From positions 186,001-250,000 of the forward strand of contig NZ_FOQO01000009.1 of the NCBI RefSeq assembly GCF_900113765.1: 64,000 bases of DNA, in the 5' to 3' direction. Of the stretch, positions 54,240 through 63,330 are shown one piece after another. Origin of the DNA: Parapedobacter indicus (GTDB lineage: Bacteria; Bacteroidota; Bacteroidia; Sphingobacteriales; Sphingobacteriaceae). Numbering within the stretch: the stretch's first letter is position 1; each line of letters begins with the position of its first letter. A model generated the notes under the pieces. It made no database searches. It had not been told where the DNA came from and saw only the letters and a program-made list of their open reading frames with translations. A program made the position numbers and the translations under genes.

Positions 54240-54260
54240 AGGGGACTATTGCTGTCCCCT
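54240..54260 (-). terminator. Terminator-like hairpin in the rimP leader
   Basis: Arms AGGGGAC and GTCCCCT (7 bp) with a 7-base loop, then a T run on the minus strand. It lies 27 bp before the rimP ATG and downstream of a -7 element at 54277-54284. It may end the upstream S24 gene, or attenuate the rimP-nusA-infB operon. Confidence 0.7.
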
Positions 54261-54276
54261 CTCTTCCAAGATGATG

Positions 54277-54284
54277 CAAAGATA
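54277..54284 (-). promoter_or_regulatory. -7 element of the rimP-nusA-infB operon
   Basis: The minus strand reads TATCTTTG, matching TAnnTTTG. Transcription from near 54271 would place the hairpin at 54240-54260 within the leader. Confidence 0.45.
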
Positions 54285-54317
54285 TGTAAAACCTTTGAAA
54301 AATAAAAATCTAAAATC

Positions 54318-55097
54318 CTACGAATCGCGCTTATCCACTACGTTACTAATGGTTTTCTGCATCTGGGCCATCATGGTTGTCAACGTTTCCATCGTAGGTT
54401 CAGGATTGGGTTCTGGCAATTGGGTGCTGATATATGCTTTTGCCCGCCATATTTCCAGAATATCGGCAGCCGGAACCCAATAAGGCTCGTATGTTTTGTT
54501 GTCGGATACCAGTTTTAATCCTTTTTCTTCCTTATACTTAAATGCGATCCGTTTATACACAACACCGTCGTTGCGGGATATGACCACATACGTCTGCCCG
54601 GGTTTTATTTCATTCCAATTTTCGAGATATTCCGCAATTACTACACTTCCGGGTTGCAAGGGCAACATGGAATCTCCTTTGATCTCAAAGGCTCGGTAAG
54701 TGCCCTGCCGAAACATTGGCAAACTGAATCTGGGTAATTCGGCAACATATTCTGGGTCCGAATAGCCGTTTAGGTATCCTGCACTAGCCTTTACAGGTAC
54801 CAACTGGATATTTTCCCGATCGTCGCCATCTACTGTAATACTTAATACCCTCACATTGGCCGCGTTGCCTCGCGGTGTGGGCTTCCATTTATCGTTGATT
54901 GTCTCATTTGCCAGTTCGTCCATCGTGAGTTCATAGAAATCAGCAATTTTCTTTAGTAATTCGTATTTAGGATCAGCCCGGCTTTCCTCGTAGGCCCCAA
55001 CAGATGCGCGCTTAATCCCCATTTCATCCGCAAATTGTTGCTGGGTAAGCTTCTTCTTTTTACGAAGGTATTTAAGATTGTTAGCAATCGTAGACAT
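54318..55097 (-). CDS. XRE-family regulator with S24 (LexA-like) peptidase domain
   Basis: A 259-residue repressor. The N-terminal XRE helix-turn-helix is LTQQQFADEMGIKRASVGAYEESRADP (residues 17-43). The C-terminal S24 domain has the cleavage site Ala106-Gly107 (KASAGY), Ser143 in KGDSMLP and Lys182 in VVYKRI. Such proteins repress until they cleave themselves, typically with RecA after DNA damage. It is divergent from a GIY-YIG-like gene, which it may control. Confidence 0.88.
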   Translation of the reverse strand: MSTIANNLKYLRKKKKLTQQQFADEMGIKRASVGAYEESRADPKYELLKKIADFYELTMDELANETINDKWKPTPRGNAANVRVLSITVDGDDRENIQLVPVKASAGYLNGYSDPEYVAELPRFSLPMFRQGTYRAFEIKGDSMLPLQPGSVVIAEYLENWNEIKPGQTYVVISRNDGVVYKRIAFKYKEEKGLKLVSDNKTYEPYWVPAADILEIWRAKAYISTQLPEPNPEPTMETLTTMMAQMQKTISNVVDKRDS

Positions 55098-55137
55098 AAA
55101 ATTTAAAATAAATTTGAAACAACTAAATTAATTAGTA

Positions 55138-55152
55138 TTATTGTGCCAATAA
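55138..55152. promoter_or_regulatory. Inverted repeat between the S24 regulator and GIY-YIG genes
   Basis: TTATTG and CAATAA separated by TGC form a perfect short inverted repeat. It is a candidate operator of the XRE-S24 repressor. The region also has an imperfect 15-bp palindrome at 55122-55136 and a plus-strand TAAATTTG at 55109-55116. Confidence 0.35.
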
Positions 55153-55207
55153 AGTTAGCAATTAATATTTAAGTACAAAAAATAATCAGTAAATATTTTT
55201 TCACACA

Positions 55208-55567
55208 ATGAAGACCTACATTTATATTCTGACCGATTGCAACCGCACTTACCTACATGTGGGGATGACAAACGACCTTAACGAGGCTACAGACGCGTAT
55301 AAAAGCCTTTCAGGTTTTTTCGTTGATTCATGTTCAAAAGTTTCCCGGATAGTGTATCAGGAATTACTGCCCTCCGAGGAAATGGCGCTCAAAAGATTTC
55401 AGGAATTGAGCCAATATACACGCATGCAAAAGGAACGTCTTATTCGCAAACACAATCCGAACTGGATTAATTTAAGCTTCTATATTTCGAACAAATTGTC
55501 CGGGTTTTCGGCGCTTACTTTGCTTCGCCCGGAATCAACCGCTCTTCGTGCCCGCGTTGCTTATTAA
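55208..55567 (+). CDS. GIY-YIG-like protein
   Basis: A 119-residue protein that begins like small GIY-YIG nucleases (MKTYIYILTD, with LHVGMTNDL in place of YIG-type signature) and ends with RLIRKHNPNWINL, also familiar from the family. The active-site Arg that usually follows VGMT-x-DL (LIRR) is missing (LNEATD). It may have lost nuclease activity or use another residue. Divergent from an XRE-S24 repressor, 110 bp away. The family is fairly sure; activity uncertain. Confidence 0.7.
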   Translation: MKTYIYILTDCNRTYLHVGMTNDLNEATDAYKSLSGFFVDSCSKVSRIVYQELLPSEEMALKRFQELSQYTRMQKERLIRKHNPNWINLSFYISNKLSGFSALTLLRPESTALRARVAY

Positions 55568-55616
55568 CGTAGCATGGACATACCAACAATCCAGCTTTTT
55601 GCGGTGGCTTAAATCG

Positions 55617-58600
55617 CTACCAACCTGGCGCAAAATTAAGCCCAAATGTCCCGAAACGTACATCTGTACGCTGAAACGGAAATGCATAATAGGGTTCTAA
55701 TATCATTGCTCCGAACAGATTGACACGCAAAGAGAGGCCCGCACTTAGTGCAGGAACGCGCTCGTAGACGTCTACTGCCTGTCCACCGGGTCCTTGGATC
55801 GTTTCCACGTATCTGGGTGTGCCGCGAAACGCAACTTTTGAATCACTATTCCAAGCCAAACCCGCATCGAAGAATAAATTCAAGTCAGAAAACAGCATTC
55901 CGGACCGTATGGCGGCCAATTTTTCAGGACCGGTGAATGGGAGTCTCACTTCAAAATTAAACACCGCGATACGGGTTCCCATCAGACTATTAAAATTAAA
56001 TCGCTCGTCTTGTGAGCTTCTGAATGAGGCACTTTCGTACCCTCGGATTAGGTGTGGATATCCCAGGAACAATGGGTAAAGCGCATTCTCATGACGGCCG
56101 GCGCGCATATAGGTATAAGCCCTTGCGGCGATGGTGACGGGCTGATATCGATTATATTTGCGTACATCAAGTGTATAAGCCGTAAAATTATAGTCGCCGA
56201 AATACTGTTCGGCTCCCACCCGATAACGATATCCCTGCAAAGGCGCCGCGATGCCAAATACTGCATTGTCACCCACAAAAGATGTGTTCACCTGCTGGAT
56301 CACAAATGCATTGAAATTACCTCCGAATAGTGCACTTGCTTCATCGTTTGTAACTTTATCTCTGCCCCCGTAACCGTAATAGTAGCTTTGCCACCATCGA
56401 TCCACGCGGTAACTGTAGCGGGCAATTGCCCCGCCTACCTCAAATCGATGGTTTCGGGAAAATGGATAGGCACCGAACGCCTCGGCTTGTTGCTGGAATG
56501 TCCGGATAATATACGTATCCAAAATGGGTTCTTCCCCATTTCCCACATCGCGATTGCTATAAAAAGAGTATCCTGACATATATGGAATGTGTGAAATTGC
56601 ACCACCCCAATTGATTCGGCTTTTTTGGTTAATATAAGCCACCTGCCCCCCAAAATCATAAATCTCACCATTAATGGATAATGCTGCAAAAATCTGATTG
56701 TGCCCTAAAATATCCGAAAACATGCCTTGGATACCGCTGGCGATTCCTGCACCGTACCGGCTACCGACAGCCAGCCCCATACCGCTATTAGCCAAATAGT
56801 CCAGTTTAAAATTTGGTTTATACGGAACGTCAGAAATTCGATTATCTCCAATCCGCTGGAAAAGGTTGAAATTATTCAGGTTAGCATTGACAACGTCCAC
56901 ACCGAGATTCTCCGGCGGAGGAAGCATCGCAGCGTCAAAATTAACTACGTAGGGATCAACTTCGACTGCTTTAAATTCGTCTTCCTTGGCATAATAAAGC
57001 GAATAGGCGTTGTTGCGGAAATAGGAATACAATACATCCCCGTTTGCCGATAGACTTAGCGCCGGCGAATACTCAGTAATACCGCTGATACCGGTAAAAT
57101 ACTGAGTTAATCGCTCTACTTTGCCGTTTTCCAGTGTATATCGATACATGTTACGGAAACCGTCGCAATTGGATAGGAAATATACTTGGCTGTCATCTGC
57201 CGAAAACTGTGGATTTAAGTTATTAGCTCCCTGAAATACATTGATATTAGTGATTTCTTTTGTTCCCAAATCGATTATTGCCATATTCATCGGAATATCC
57301 ACACTTCTGGAGTCCGATTGAAGTGACACGCGGTCTGTACTAAATACAATTCGCTTTCCGTCACGCGAAAAGCTAGGTTGGTAATCTGAATATCCGTCGT
57401 TTGTCAGTTGCTTAAGTTGTTTTGCTGCGATGTTATAGAGATAAATATCGCTGTAGCCGTTCTTCAATCCCGAAAACGCAACGGTTTCTCCATCGGGCGA
57501 CCACGCGATGTTGGCAAACTCAGTAATGTCACCCATCGCTGCCAACACCAATTCCCTGCCTGTTTCCACATCGACGACCATCAGTTTGCTTTTGCCCCGG
57601 CTGAACACGCTGAAGGCGAACTTGCGGCTGTCAGGAGAAAATGCACCGGAAGATTCGATAAAGCTATATTCATCGATATCTTCATTAGTCAGTTTACTGC
57701 TTAGCTTGCGAATATTTCCACCTGTGTGGGCATCAGCCAGAAACAAGTCAATGCTGAATAGATTTTTTTCAGACAAAAATGCCATATGTTTCCCATCGGG
57801 GGAGATTGCTGGGGACACATTCATACGCCCGGAATTGCTGCTGTTGATAACCGATCGTCCCACCGGCGTCACCGCGGTATCAACGGGCAAACTGCTATAC
57901 GCGTTTTCCATGGTATTTCTCCACAGATTGGAAAGTGTTTGCGCATCATACCCAAATACACGTCTGATGCCCAATTCGTATCCATACATGGCGGTGGCTT
58001 TGAACAATGGCATAATAACGGTATCTCCATACGTGGATCCGAGATATGCCCAAAAAGCCTGCCCGTAACGATATGGGAAATATTGGTTCGGATTTTCAGT
58101 CATCGCACGCAACGACGGTATGTTATGGTTCAAATAAGCATCGCGCATCCACATTGCCGTAAATGCATCTTTCTTTCCGATAGAAAAATACTCGGCCATT
58201 CCCTCCACCATCCACAATGGAATATTTCCGATATTTTCCAAGCGCGTGGAGTCCCCACCTTCGATCAAGACCCTATATTGGAAAGCATGCACCAACTCGT
58301 GCCCTAGCACATGTCGGGTTTGGTGATTGATCTGCATCACCGGAAAGACGACCCGATTTTTGAAGGCTTCCGTAACCCCACCGGTTCCCACACTTATTTC
58401 ACCTTGTATCGCCGTGGTTTGCTGGAATTCTGGATGGTTACTATATAAAATAAGTGGATTTTTCCTTGAGAAAGTATCCCTGAACACTTGCTGATGCAAC
58501 TCATACCACACTTCTGCGTCTTTGGCGATCCACCTAACCATCGAATCATTTTGAAGGTAATAATGGAGATTGAAGTGTGGCGTTTCATACACTTTGAATT

Positions 58601-58730
58601 TAAGGGATTTATACCGCATTTTATTTTGACCAAAATATTGGGCATGGACGTTCACTGCGGTTAAGCTGACGATCATAAGACCAAAGACATTCAACGCAAC
58701 AAGCCGGACAAATCGATTAAGGTAAGTCAT
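55617..58730 (-). CDS. Metallopeptidase, beta-propeller and outer-membrane barrel fusion
   Basis: A secreted protein of 1037 residues. Signal peptide (residues 1-30). The N-terminal part is a peptidase MA-like domain: HELVH at 144-148 (zinc ligands His144, His148) and a downstream Glu in VEGMAEYF (Glu176/Glu180). A TolB-like propeller follows (about 300-560, SPDSRKFAFSVF, SPDGETVAFSGL, SRDGKRIVFSTD). The last 380 residues look like an outer-membrane beta-barrel of the BamA/TamA type and end with aromatic LNFAPGW. The layout suggests a surface-tethered protease. No operon partner is evident. Confidence 0.8.
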   Translation of the reverse strand: MTYLNRFVRLVALNVFGLMIVSLTAVNVHAQYFGQNKMRYKSLKFKVYETPHFNLHYYLQNDSMVRWIAKDAEVWYELHQQVFRDTFSRKNPLILYSNHPEFQQTTAIQGEISVGTGGVTEAFKNRVVFPVMQINHQTRHVLGHELVHAFQYRVLIEGGDSTRLENIGNIPLWMVEGMAEYFSIGKKDAFTAMWMRDAYLNHNIPSLRAMTENPNQYFPYRYGQAFWAYLGSTYGDTVIMPLFKATAMYGYELGIRRVFGYDAQTLSNLWRNTMENAYSSLPVDTAVTPVGRSVINSSNSGRMNVSPAISPDGKHMAFLSEKNLFSIDLFLADAHTGGNIRKLSSKLTNEDIDEYSFIESSGAFSPDSRKFAFSVFSRGKSKLMVVDVETGRELVLAAMGDITEFANIAWSPDGETVAFSGLKNGYSDIYLYNIAAKQLKQLTNDGYSDYQPSFSRDGKRIVFSTDRVSLQSDSRSVDIPMNMAIIDLGTKEITNINVFQGANNLNPQFSADDSQVYFLSNCDGFRNMYRYTLENGKVERLTQYFTGISGITEYSPALSLSANGDVLYSYFRNNAYSLYYAKEDEFKAVEVDPYVVNFDAAMLPPPENLGVDVVNANLNNFNLFQRIGDNRISDVPYKPNFKLDYLANSGMGLAVGSRYGAGIASGIQGMFSDILGHNQIFAALSINGEIYDFGGQVAYINQKSRINWGGAISHIPYMSGYSFYSNRDVGNGEEPILDTYIIRTFQQQAEAFGAYPFSRNHRFEVGGAIARYSYRVDRWWQSYYYGYGGRDKVTNDEASALFGGNFNAFVIQQVNTSFVGDNAVFGIAAPLQGYRYRVGAEQYFGDYNFTAYTLDVRKYNRYQPVTIAARAYTYMRAGRHENALYPLFLGYPHLIRGYESASFRSSQDERFNFNSLMGTRIAVFNFEVRLPFTGPEKLAAIRSGMLFSDLNLFFDAGLAWNSDSKVAFRGTPRYVETIQGPGGQAVDVYERVPALSAGLSLRVNLFGAMILEPYYAFPFQRTDVRFGTFGLNFAPGW

Positions 58731-58837
58731 GGAAAATGGGTGTATAATACTTTGTAAAATTAGAACGAATATCGGTGAAAAAGTTTAATTACTGGCAACA
58801 TATTATTTTTCGTTATTTTCATCTATTTTTTATTAGC

Positions 58838-58880
58838 TGATGAGAGCTCGAGTAAATAACCGAGCTTGCGAGCTCATCGA
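58838..58880. repeat. Inverted repeat downstream of the PBP1A gene
   Basis: GATGAGAGCTCG and CGAGCTCATC, with an inner AGCTCG/CGAGCT pair, can fold as a hairpin just past the stop at 58902. No T run follows on the minus strand, so terminator function is doubtful. Confidence 0.4.
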
Positions 58881-58901
58881 AGATAATCATTTCCTTGTGT
58901 G

Positions 58902-61253
58902 TCACTCGGTTCTATTTTCTGGCGGTGTTGGTGCAACAATTTCCAATTGTTTTTCGATCTCCTCGATATCTGTGGGTATCTCCAATGGCGTGTCAGGTAG
59001 ACGGAGCGGCGCAAGGCTGTCCAGCGACAGACTATCCGGACGCGGCGTACGGGGGCTTGGGCAATTATACTTCCGGGTTATCGCCACGGTTGCATCAGGA
59101 AATGGGCCGTATCCATACGCGAGCGAATCGTCGTGATAAACACGCTCCATAAATCTTCCAAATACGGGCAAAGCCGTACGGGAACCCTCACCGGTCTGTG
59201 AATTTCTAAAATGAATGCTCCGTTCGTCGCAGCCGATCCAGACGCCAGTAACCAGATCTTTTGTTACCCCCATGTACCATCCATCAACATAATCGGAAGA
59301 AGTTCCCGTTTTACCTCCAATCTGGTTATTATTTTTCCACAGATCCCATTCCCACAACCCTTGGGATGTGCCTTCGGGCTCTTCCATACTTCCCCGAAGC
59401 ATGTACCCCATCAACCAGGCAACTTCTTCGCTGATAGCCTGTGAAGCAGTTGTTTTAAATGTAGCTACTGTTTTCCCATGATAATCTACTATTTTCGAAA
59501 CGAGTACCGGCTCAACACGTCTCCCTCTATTCATAAACGTGGCATAGGCATTTACCATTTCAAACACGCTAACATCATTGGATCCCAAGCTTACGGAAGG
59601 GACGGAAGCCAACGGGCTGGTTATCCCACAACGGTGGGCGGCATCGACCACCTTGTCCCACCCTACTTCTTCGGTTATCTGTGCAGTGATTGAATTGACA
59701 GACCGCCCCATAGCCCAGCGAAGAGACATTTCCCGGCCACTGAATACCCAGTCTGCATTTTTAGGTTCCCAGATTTTCTCTTCCCCATTTTCTGTGTAAA
59801 CAATGCGCACAAATTTATCCGTATACTTATCGCAAGGGGACTTCCCCGCTTCCAATGCTGCTAGATAGGCAAATGGTTTGAAGGTAGAACCGGCTTGGCG
59901 TTTGGATTGAAAAACGTGGTCATATTTGTAATAATGGTGGTTAATTCCGCCCACCCAAGCTTTGATTTCGCCGTTGTATGGATCCATAGACATTAATCCT
60001 GCGTTGAGCATTGTGGCATAATGCGCCAACGAATCCAACGTCGAATAGTGTACTTCCTTAGGTCCCTCCCAGGTAAATACTTCCATCGTCTTGGGGAGAT
60101 TCAGGTAGTAGTATATGCTGTCGCGGTTATCCGCGTACTTCTCTACCAACTGCTGATAGTAGGGTGTCCGTTCAGCTAATTTCTCCAAAAAGCCATCGAT
60201 CACATTGCCTTCGGCATCCCGCCAGGGTTGCTCGCCCTGCCAGGCATTTTCCAGCCGTTGCTGCAAGGGTTTCATTTGTTCGGACACGGCATCTTCGGCA
60301 TGCTGCTGTACGCGTGAATCGATGGTTGTATAAATCTTCAGGCCATCGACGTAAATATCATATCCGTTCTCTTCGCACCAAGAAACAAGCCACCGTTCGA
60401 CTGCCGTACGCAAATAGGAATCACCGCTACCCAGCTCGTCAATTTCCCCTGGCCGCAGTCCCAACGCAGCATTTTTGGCATCATTATATGTTATATCGGA
60501 AAGAAAACCAGCTTTATGCATTTGGGTGAGCACAACATTACGCCGTTCCTGCGACCGGTCAGGATTGCGAATTGGATTATAGAGCGTAGTCCCTTTTAAC
60601 ATGCCAATAAGCACTGCTGCTTCAGCGGCAGTTAAGTCTCCGGCCTCCTTACTGAAATATCGACGGGCCACCGTTTTTATTCCGTAGGCATTATTACTGA
60701 ACGACACTGTGTTCAGGTACATGGTGATAATCTCTTTTTTGGTGTATTGGCTCTCAAGTTTATAGGCTGTCATCCATTCTTTAAACTTGACTACCAAAAT
60801 ATGGACTCCGGGTATTTCTCCCAACAGCCCAATCGATTGGTTATACCGGGTCCGGTATAGATTCTTTGCCAGTTGCTGGGTAATGGTACTGCCGCCCCTC
60901 CGATCACCCTGTGCAGTAGAGACAATACTTGAAAAGATGGCCCAGAAATCCACTCCATGATGCTTGAAAAAGCGGATGTCTTCGGTTGCAATCAATGCGT
61001 TGACAACATCCGGCGAAATGCTGTCGTAGGGTACCGGCGATCGGTCTTCTTCGAAATACCGACCGATAAGAACACTATCAGCGGTATACACTTCAGATGC
61101 GATGCTTTGGATGGGTTTGCTAATATCCCTGGATGTTGGGGAATAGCCAAATAGCCACAAGAAATTTACCTCCACCGCACATATAAGCATTATCAAGGAA
61201 TAAATAATGATAACAGCATAGCGTATGTAACGATTGCGTATTTCCTTAAACAT
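58902..61253 (-). CDS. Penicillin-binding protein 1A (transglycosylase/transpeptidase)
   Basis: A bifunctional peptidoglycan synthase of 783 residues. One N-terminal membrane helix (residues 12-36). Transglycosylase domain with catalytic Glu91 (ATEDIRFFKHHG) and GGSTITQQLAKNL. Transpeptidase domain with Ser456 (STFK), SVN at 518-520 and KTGTS near 660. The C-terminal tail is Pro-rich. It polymerises and cross-links cell-wall glycan. Divergent from PPK2. Confidence 0.93.
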   Translation of the reverse strand: MFKEIRNRYIRYAVIIIYSLIMLICAVEVNFLWLFGYSPTSRDISKPIQSIASEVYTADSVLIGRYFEEDRSPVPYDSISPDVVNALIATEDIRFFKHHGVDFWAIFSSIVSTAQGDRRGGSTITQQLAKNLYRTRYNQSIGLLGEIPGVHILVVKFKEWMTAYKLESQYTKKEIITMYLNTVSFSNNAYGIKTVARRYFSKEAGDLTAAEAAVLIGMLKGTTLYNPIRNPDRSQERRNVVLTQMHKAGFLSDITYNDAKNAALGLRPGEIDELGSGDSYLRTAVERWLVSWCEENGYDIYVDGLKIYTTIDSRVQQHAEDAVSEQMKPLQQRLENAWQGEQPWRDAEGNVIDGFLEKLAERTPYYQQLVEKYADNRDSIYYYLNLPKTMEVFTWEGPKEVHYSTLDSLAHYATMLNAGLMSMDPYNGEIKAWVGGINHHYYKYDHVFQSKRQAGSTFKPFAYLAALEAGKSPCDKYTDKFVRIVYTENGEEKIWEPKNADWVFSGREMSLRWAMGRSVNSITAQITEEVGWDKVVDAAHRCGITSPLASVPSVSLGSNDVSVFEMVNAYATFMNRGRRVEPVLVSKIVDYHGKTVATFKTTASQAISEEVAWLMGYMLRGSMEEPEGTSQGLWEWDLWKNNNQIGGKTGTSSDYVDGWYMGVTKDLVTGVWIGCDERSIHFRNSQTGEGSRTALPVFGRFMERVYHDDSLAYGYGPFPDATVAITRKYNCPSPRTPRPDSLSLDSLAPLRLPDTPLEIPTDIEEIEKQLEIVAPTPPENRTE

Positions 61254-61375
61254 CCGGTAAAGATGAAGAAATGTTTTGACATACTATACGGTTGGCCAAC
61301 AGTTTGTGCTACAATTTCATTGTATTATTTCTATAAAATCTTATTTTGCAACCTGTTTACTTTCACTCATTCTTT

Positions 61376-62254
61376 ATGGCAAATGTCATTGAAAAATTTG
61401 GTGTGACGTCCGGAGAGTCATTTAATCTGGAAAATTACAAAACGGACGACTCTGGATCCATGGAAAAAAAAGAAGCATTAGCTGATTTGACGGATTTTCA
61501 AGCCGAGCTCAACGAGTATCAGGAGCGGCTGTATGCCGAAGATTCCCAAAGCTTATTGATCATTCTTCAAGCCATGGACGCTGCGGGCAAAGACAGCGCC
61601 ATCGAACACGTCATGAGCGGCGTCAATCCGCAGGGATGCCAGGTATTTAGTTTCAAGCAGCCTACCAGCAACGATTACGAACATGATTTCCTCTGGCGAC
61701 ATTACAAAGCGCTGCCTGAAAGAGGGCGCATCGGTATCCATAACCGATCACATTATGAATATGTACTGGTATGTAAGGTGCACCCCGAGTACAACCTATC
61801 CGAACGGATCCCGGGCTACCGGAATGTGGCTGATTTCGATACAGACTTTTGGGAAAATCGCTTCGAGAGCATCCGTCAGTTTGAGGCACATTTGCACCGC
61901 AATGGCACCAAAATTATCAAATTTTTTCTTCACGTATCCAAAGAAGAGCAAAAGAAGCGTTTTCTTGATCGTATCGAAGAAAAATACAAGAATTGGAAAT
62001 TTTCCGCAACCGATGTGGAAGAACGCTCTCATTGGAACGATTATATGAACGCGTATGAAACTGCCATCGCCGCCACAGCAACCCCAGCTTCGCCCTGGTA
62101 CATCATTCCGGCCGACAAAAAATGGTTCGCCCGGTATGCTGTTGGAAAAATTATCGTGGAAACGCTGGCACAAATGGAACCTGAATTCCCGGAGTTACCT
62201 GAAGGCCAAAAAAAGAAATTGAAATCTTATAAACAAAAACTTCAGGAGGAATGA
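61376..62254 (+). CDS. Polyphosphate kinase 2 family protein
   Basis: A PPK2-family enzyme of about 292 residues. The Walker-like motif is AMDAAGKDSAIEHVMSGVNPQGC, and FLWRHYKALPERGRIGIHNRSHYE carries the conserved lid and Arg. It uses polyphosphate to phosphorylate nucleotides (ADP, AMP or GDP). The ATG at 61376 is used; an upstream TTG at 61346 has no support. Its end is adjacent (same bp boundary) to the convergent CDF gene. Confidence 0.88.
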   Translation: MANVIEKFGVTSGESFNLENYKTDDSGSMEKKEALADLTDFQAELNEYQERLYAEDSQSLLIILQAMDAAGKDSAIEHVMSGVNPQGCQVFSFKQPTSNDYEHDFLWRHYKALPERGRIGIHNRSHYEYVLVCKVHPEYNLSERIPGYRNVADFDTDFWENRFESIRQFEAHLHRNGTKIIKFFLHVSKEEQKKRFLDRIEEKYKNWKFSATDVEERSHWNDYMNAYETAIAATATPASPWYIIPADKKWFARYAVGKIIVETLAQMEPEFPELPEGQKKKLKSYKQKLQEE

Positions 62255-63226
62255 TTAGAAATGCTTTTTGTTCTCGCTGATATTCTCCTGGTCCCAACGG
62301 ACATCCCTGCGTTGGGGTTCACTACGGATCGGACAATCCTTGAGACGGCAATAATGGCAACAGGTAGGGATACAGGGATCTGCATGAACAAATAACTCTG
62401 TATTTGCATGTAAATTATTATTAATCAACCGATCAAATGCCGATACCTCGTCATGTACTTTATTTAGATTATAGTAATTGGGTAACGTAACATGGCAATC
62501 GATATGCAATTCATGGCCATAACGTTGCACACGCAGGTTGTGCACATCAATCCAATCATCTTTCCGGTTTTTCTGTAAAATGTGTGCGACCTTCTCTACC
62601 AGCTCAGCATCTGATTCATCCATTAATCCTCCAATGGATTTCCGAAGCAATTTATAGCCACTGAATAGGATAAACGCACCCAGTCCCAAAGACAAGACCG
62701 TATCAATCCAAACCCACCCGGTGTAATACATGATGATAAGCCCAGCCAACAATCCCACGGTACTATACGCATCGGTCTGCAAGTGTTTTCCATCGGCATG
62801 CAACGTCAGCGAATTCAAGTGATCACTCTGCTTCACCATATAGGTGCCGAGCACAAAATTGACCACACCGGTGAACGCGATCAGTCCGATTCCTTCCAGC
62901 AGGTTGCCCAGCGTCTCAGGAAAAAACAGGTTATATACCGCCTTGCCAAGAATCAGCACCCCGGCGATAAAAATCAGTCCCCCTTCCAGAAAAACGGAAA
63001 AGAATTCAACTTTCCCATGTCCATATGGGTGATTTTGGTCTTTTGGACGGGCAGCAAGGTGAATGCTGTAAAACGCAAACCCGGAAGCTACCACATTCAC
63101 GATGCTTTCCATCGCATCGGTTAATATGGCATTGGAACTGGTAAGCAAATAGGCGGCGAATTTCACAAGCATCAGCAAAATGCCTGCAACTAATGCAAAC
63201 CGAATGATATTTTTCTGCTTGTTCAA
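62255..63226 (-). CDS. Cation diffusion facilitator (CDF) metal exporter
   Basis: Metal/H+ antiporter with six helices and a C-terminal cytoplasmic domain. Metal-site residues: TDAMES (Asp) near the end of helix 2 and HADGKHLQTDAYS (His, Asp) in helix 5. The C-terminus is unusual: a Cys-rich tail CIPTCCHYCRLKDC (which might bind metal). The frame reaches an ATG at 63343, but this lies inside the neighbouring gene; a TTG at 63226 (MNKQKNIIRF, 323 residues) follows a TACCTTTG promoter element and matches family length. I prefer the TTG; this is a judgement. Confidence 0.85.
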   Translation of the reverse strand: MNKQKNIIRFALVAGILLMLVKFAAYLLTSSNAILTDAMESIVNVVASGFAFYSIHLAARPKDQNHPYGHGKVEFFSVFLEGGLIFIAGVLILGKAVYNLFFPETLGNLLEGIGLIAFTGVVNFVLGTYMVKQSDHLNSLTLHADGKHLQTDAYSTVGLLAGLIIMYYTGWVWIDTVLSLGLGAFILFSGYKLLRKSIGGLMDESDAELVEKVAHILQKNRKDDWIDVHNLRVQRYGHELHIDCHVTLPNYYNLNKVHDEVSAFDRLINNNLHANTELFVHADPCIPTCCHYCRLKDCPIRSEPQRRDVRWDQENISENKKHF

Positions 63227-63244
63227 ATCCCAGCGGTAATCGGA

Positions 63245-63252
63245 CAAAGGTA
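63245..63252 (-). promoter_or_regulatory. -7 element of the CDF gene
   Basis: The minus strand reads TACCTTTG, an exact TAnnTTTG, 18 bp from the proposed TTG start at 63226. It supports that start. Confidence 0.45.
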
Positions 63253-63316
63253 ATAATTCAACTAGTAATTGAGGTTTTTTAAATCCGGAAAAATTGGAGA
63301 ATGTCACAAATTTACC

Positions 63317-63324
63317 TAGTTTTG
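63317..63324 (+). promoter_or_regulatory. -7 element of the aspartate-type aminotransferase gene
   Basis: TAGTTTTG, an exact TAnnTTTG, ends 6 bp before the ATG at 63331; the message would be nearly leaderless. Confidence 0.5.
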
Positions 63325-63330
63325 CGCACC

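Noticed and set aside
57508..58307. Overlapping plus-strand frames of 170-190 residues
   Set aside because: Lie opposite the metallopeptidase/propeller gene and show no coding features of their own.
58838..58880. Strong terminator after the PBP1A gene
   Set aside because: Hairpin arms exist but no T run follows in the right direction; kept only as a low-confidence repeat.
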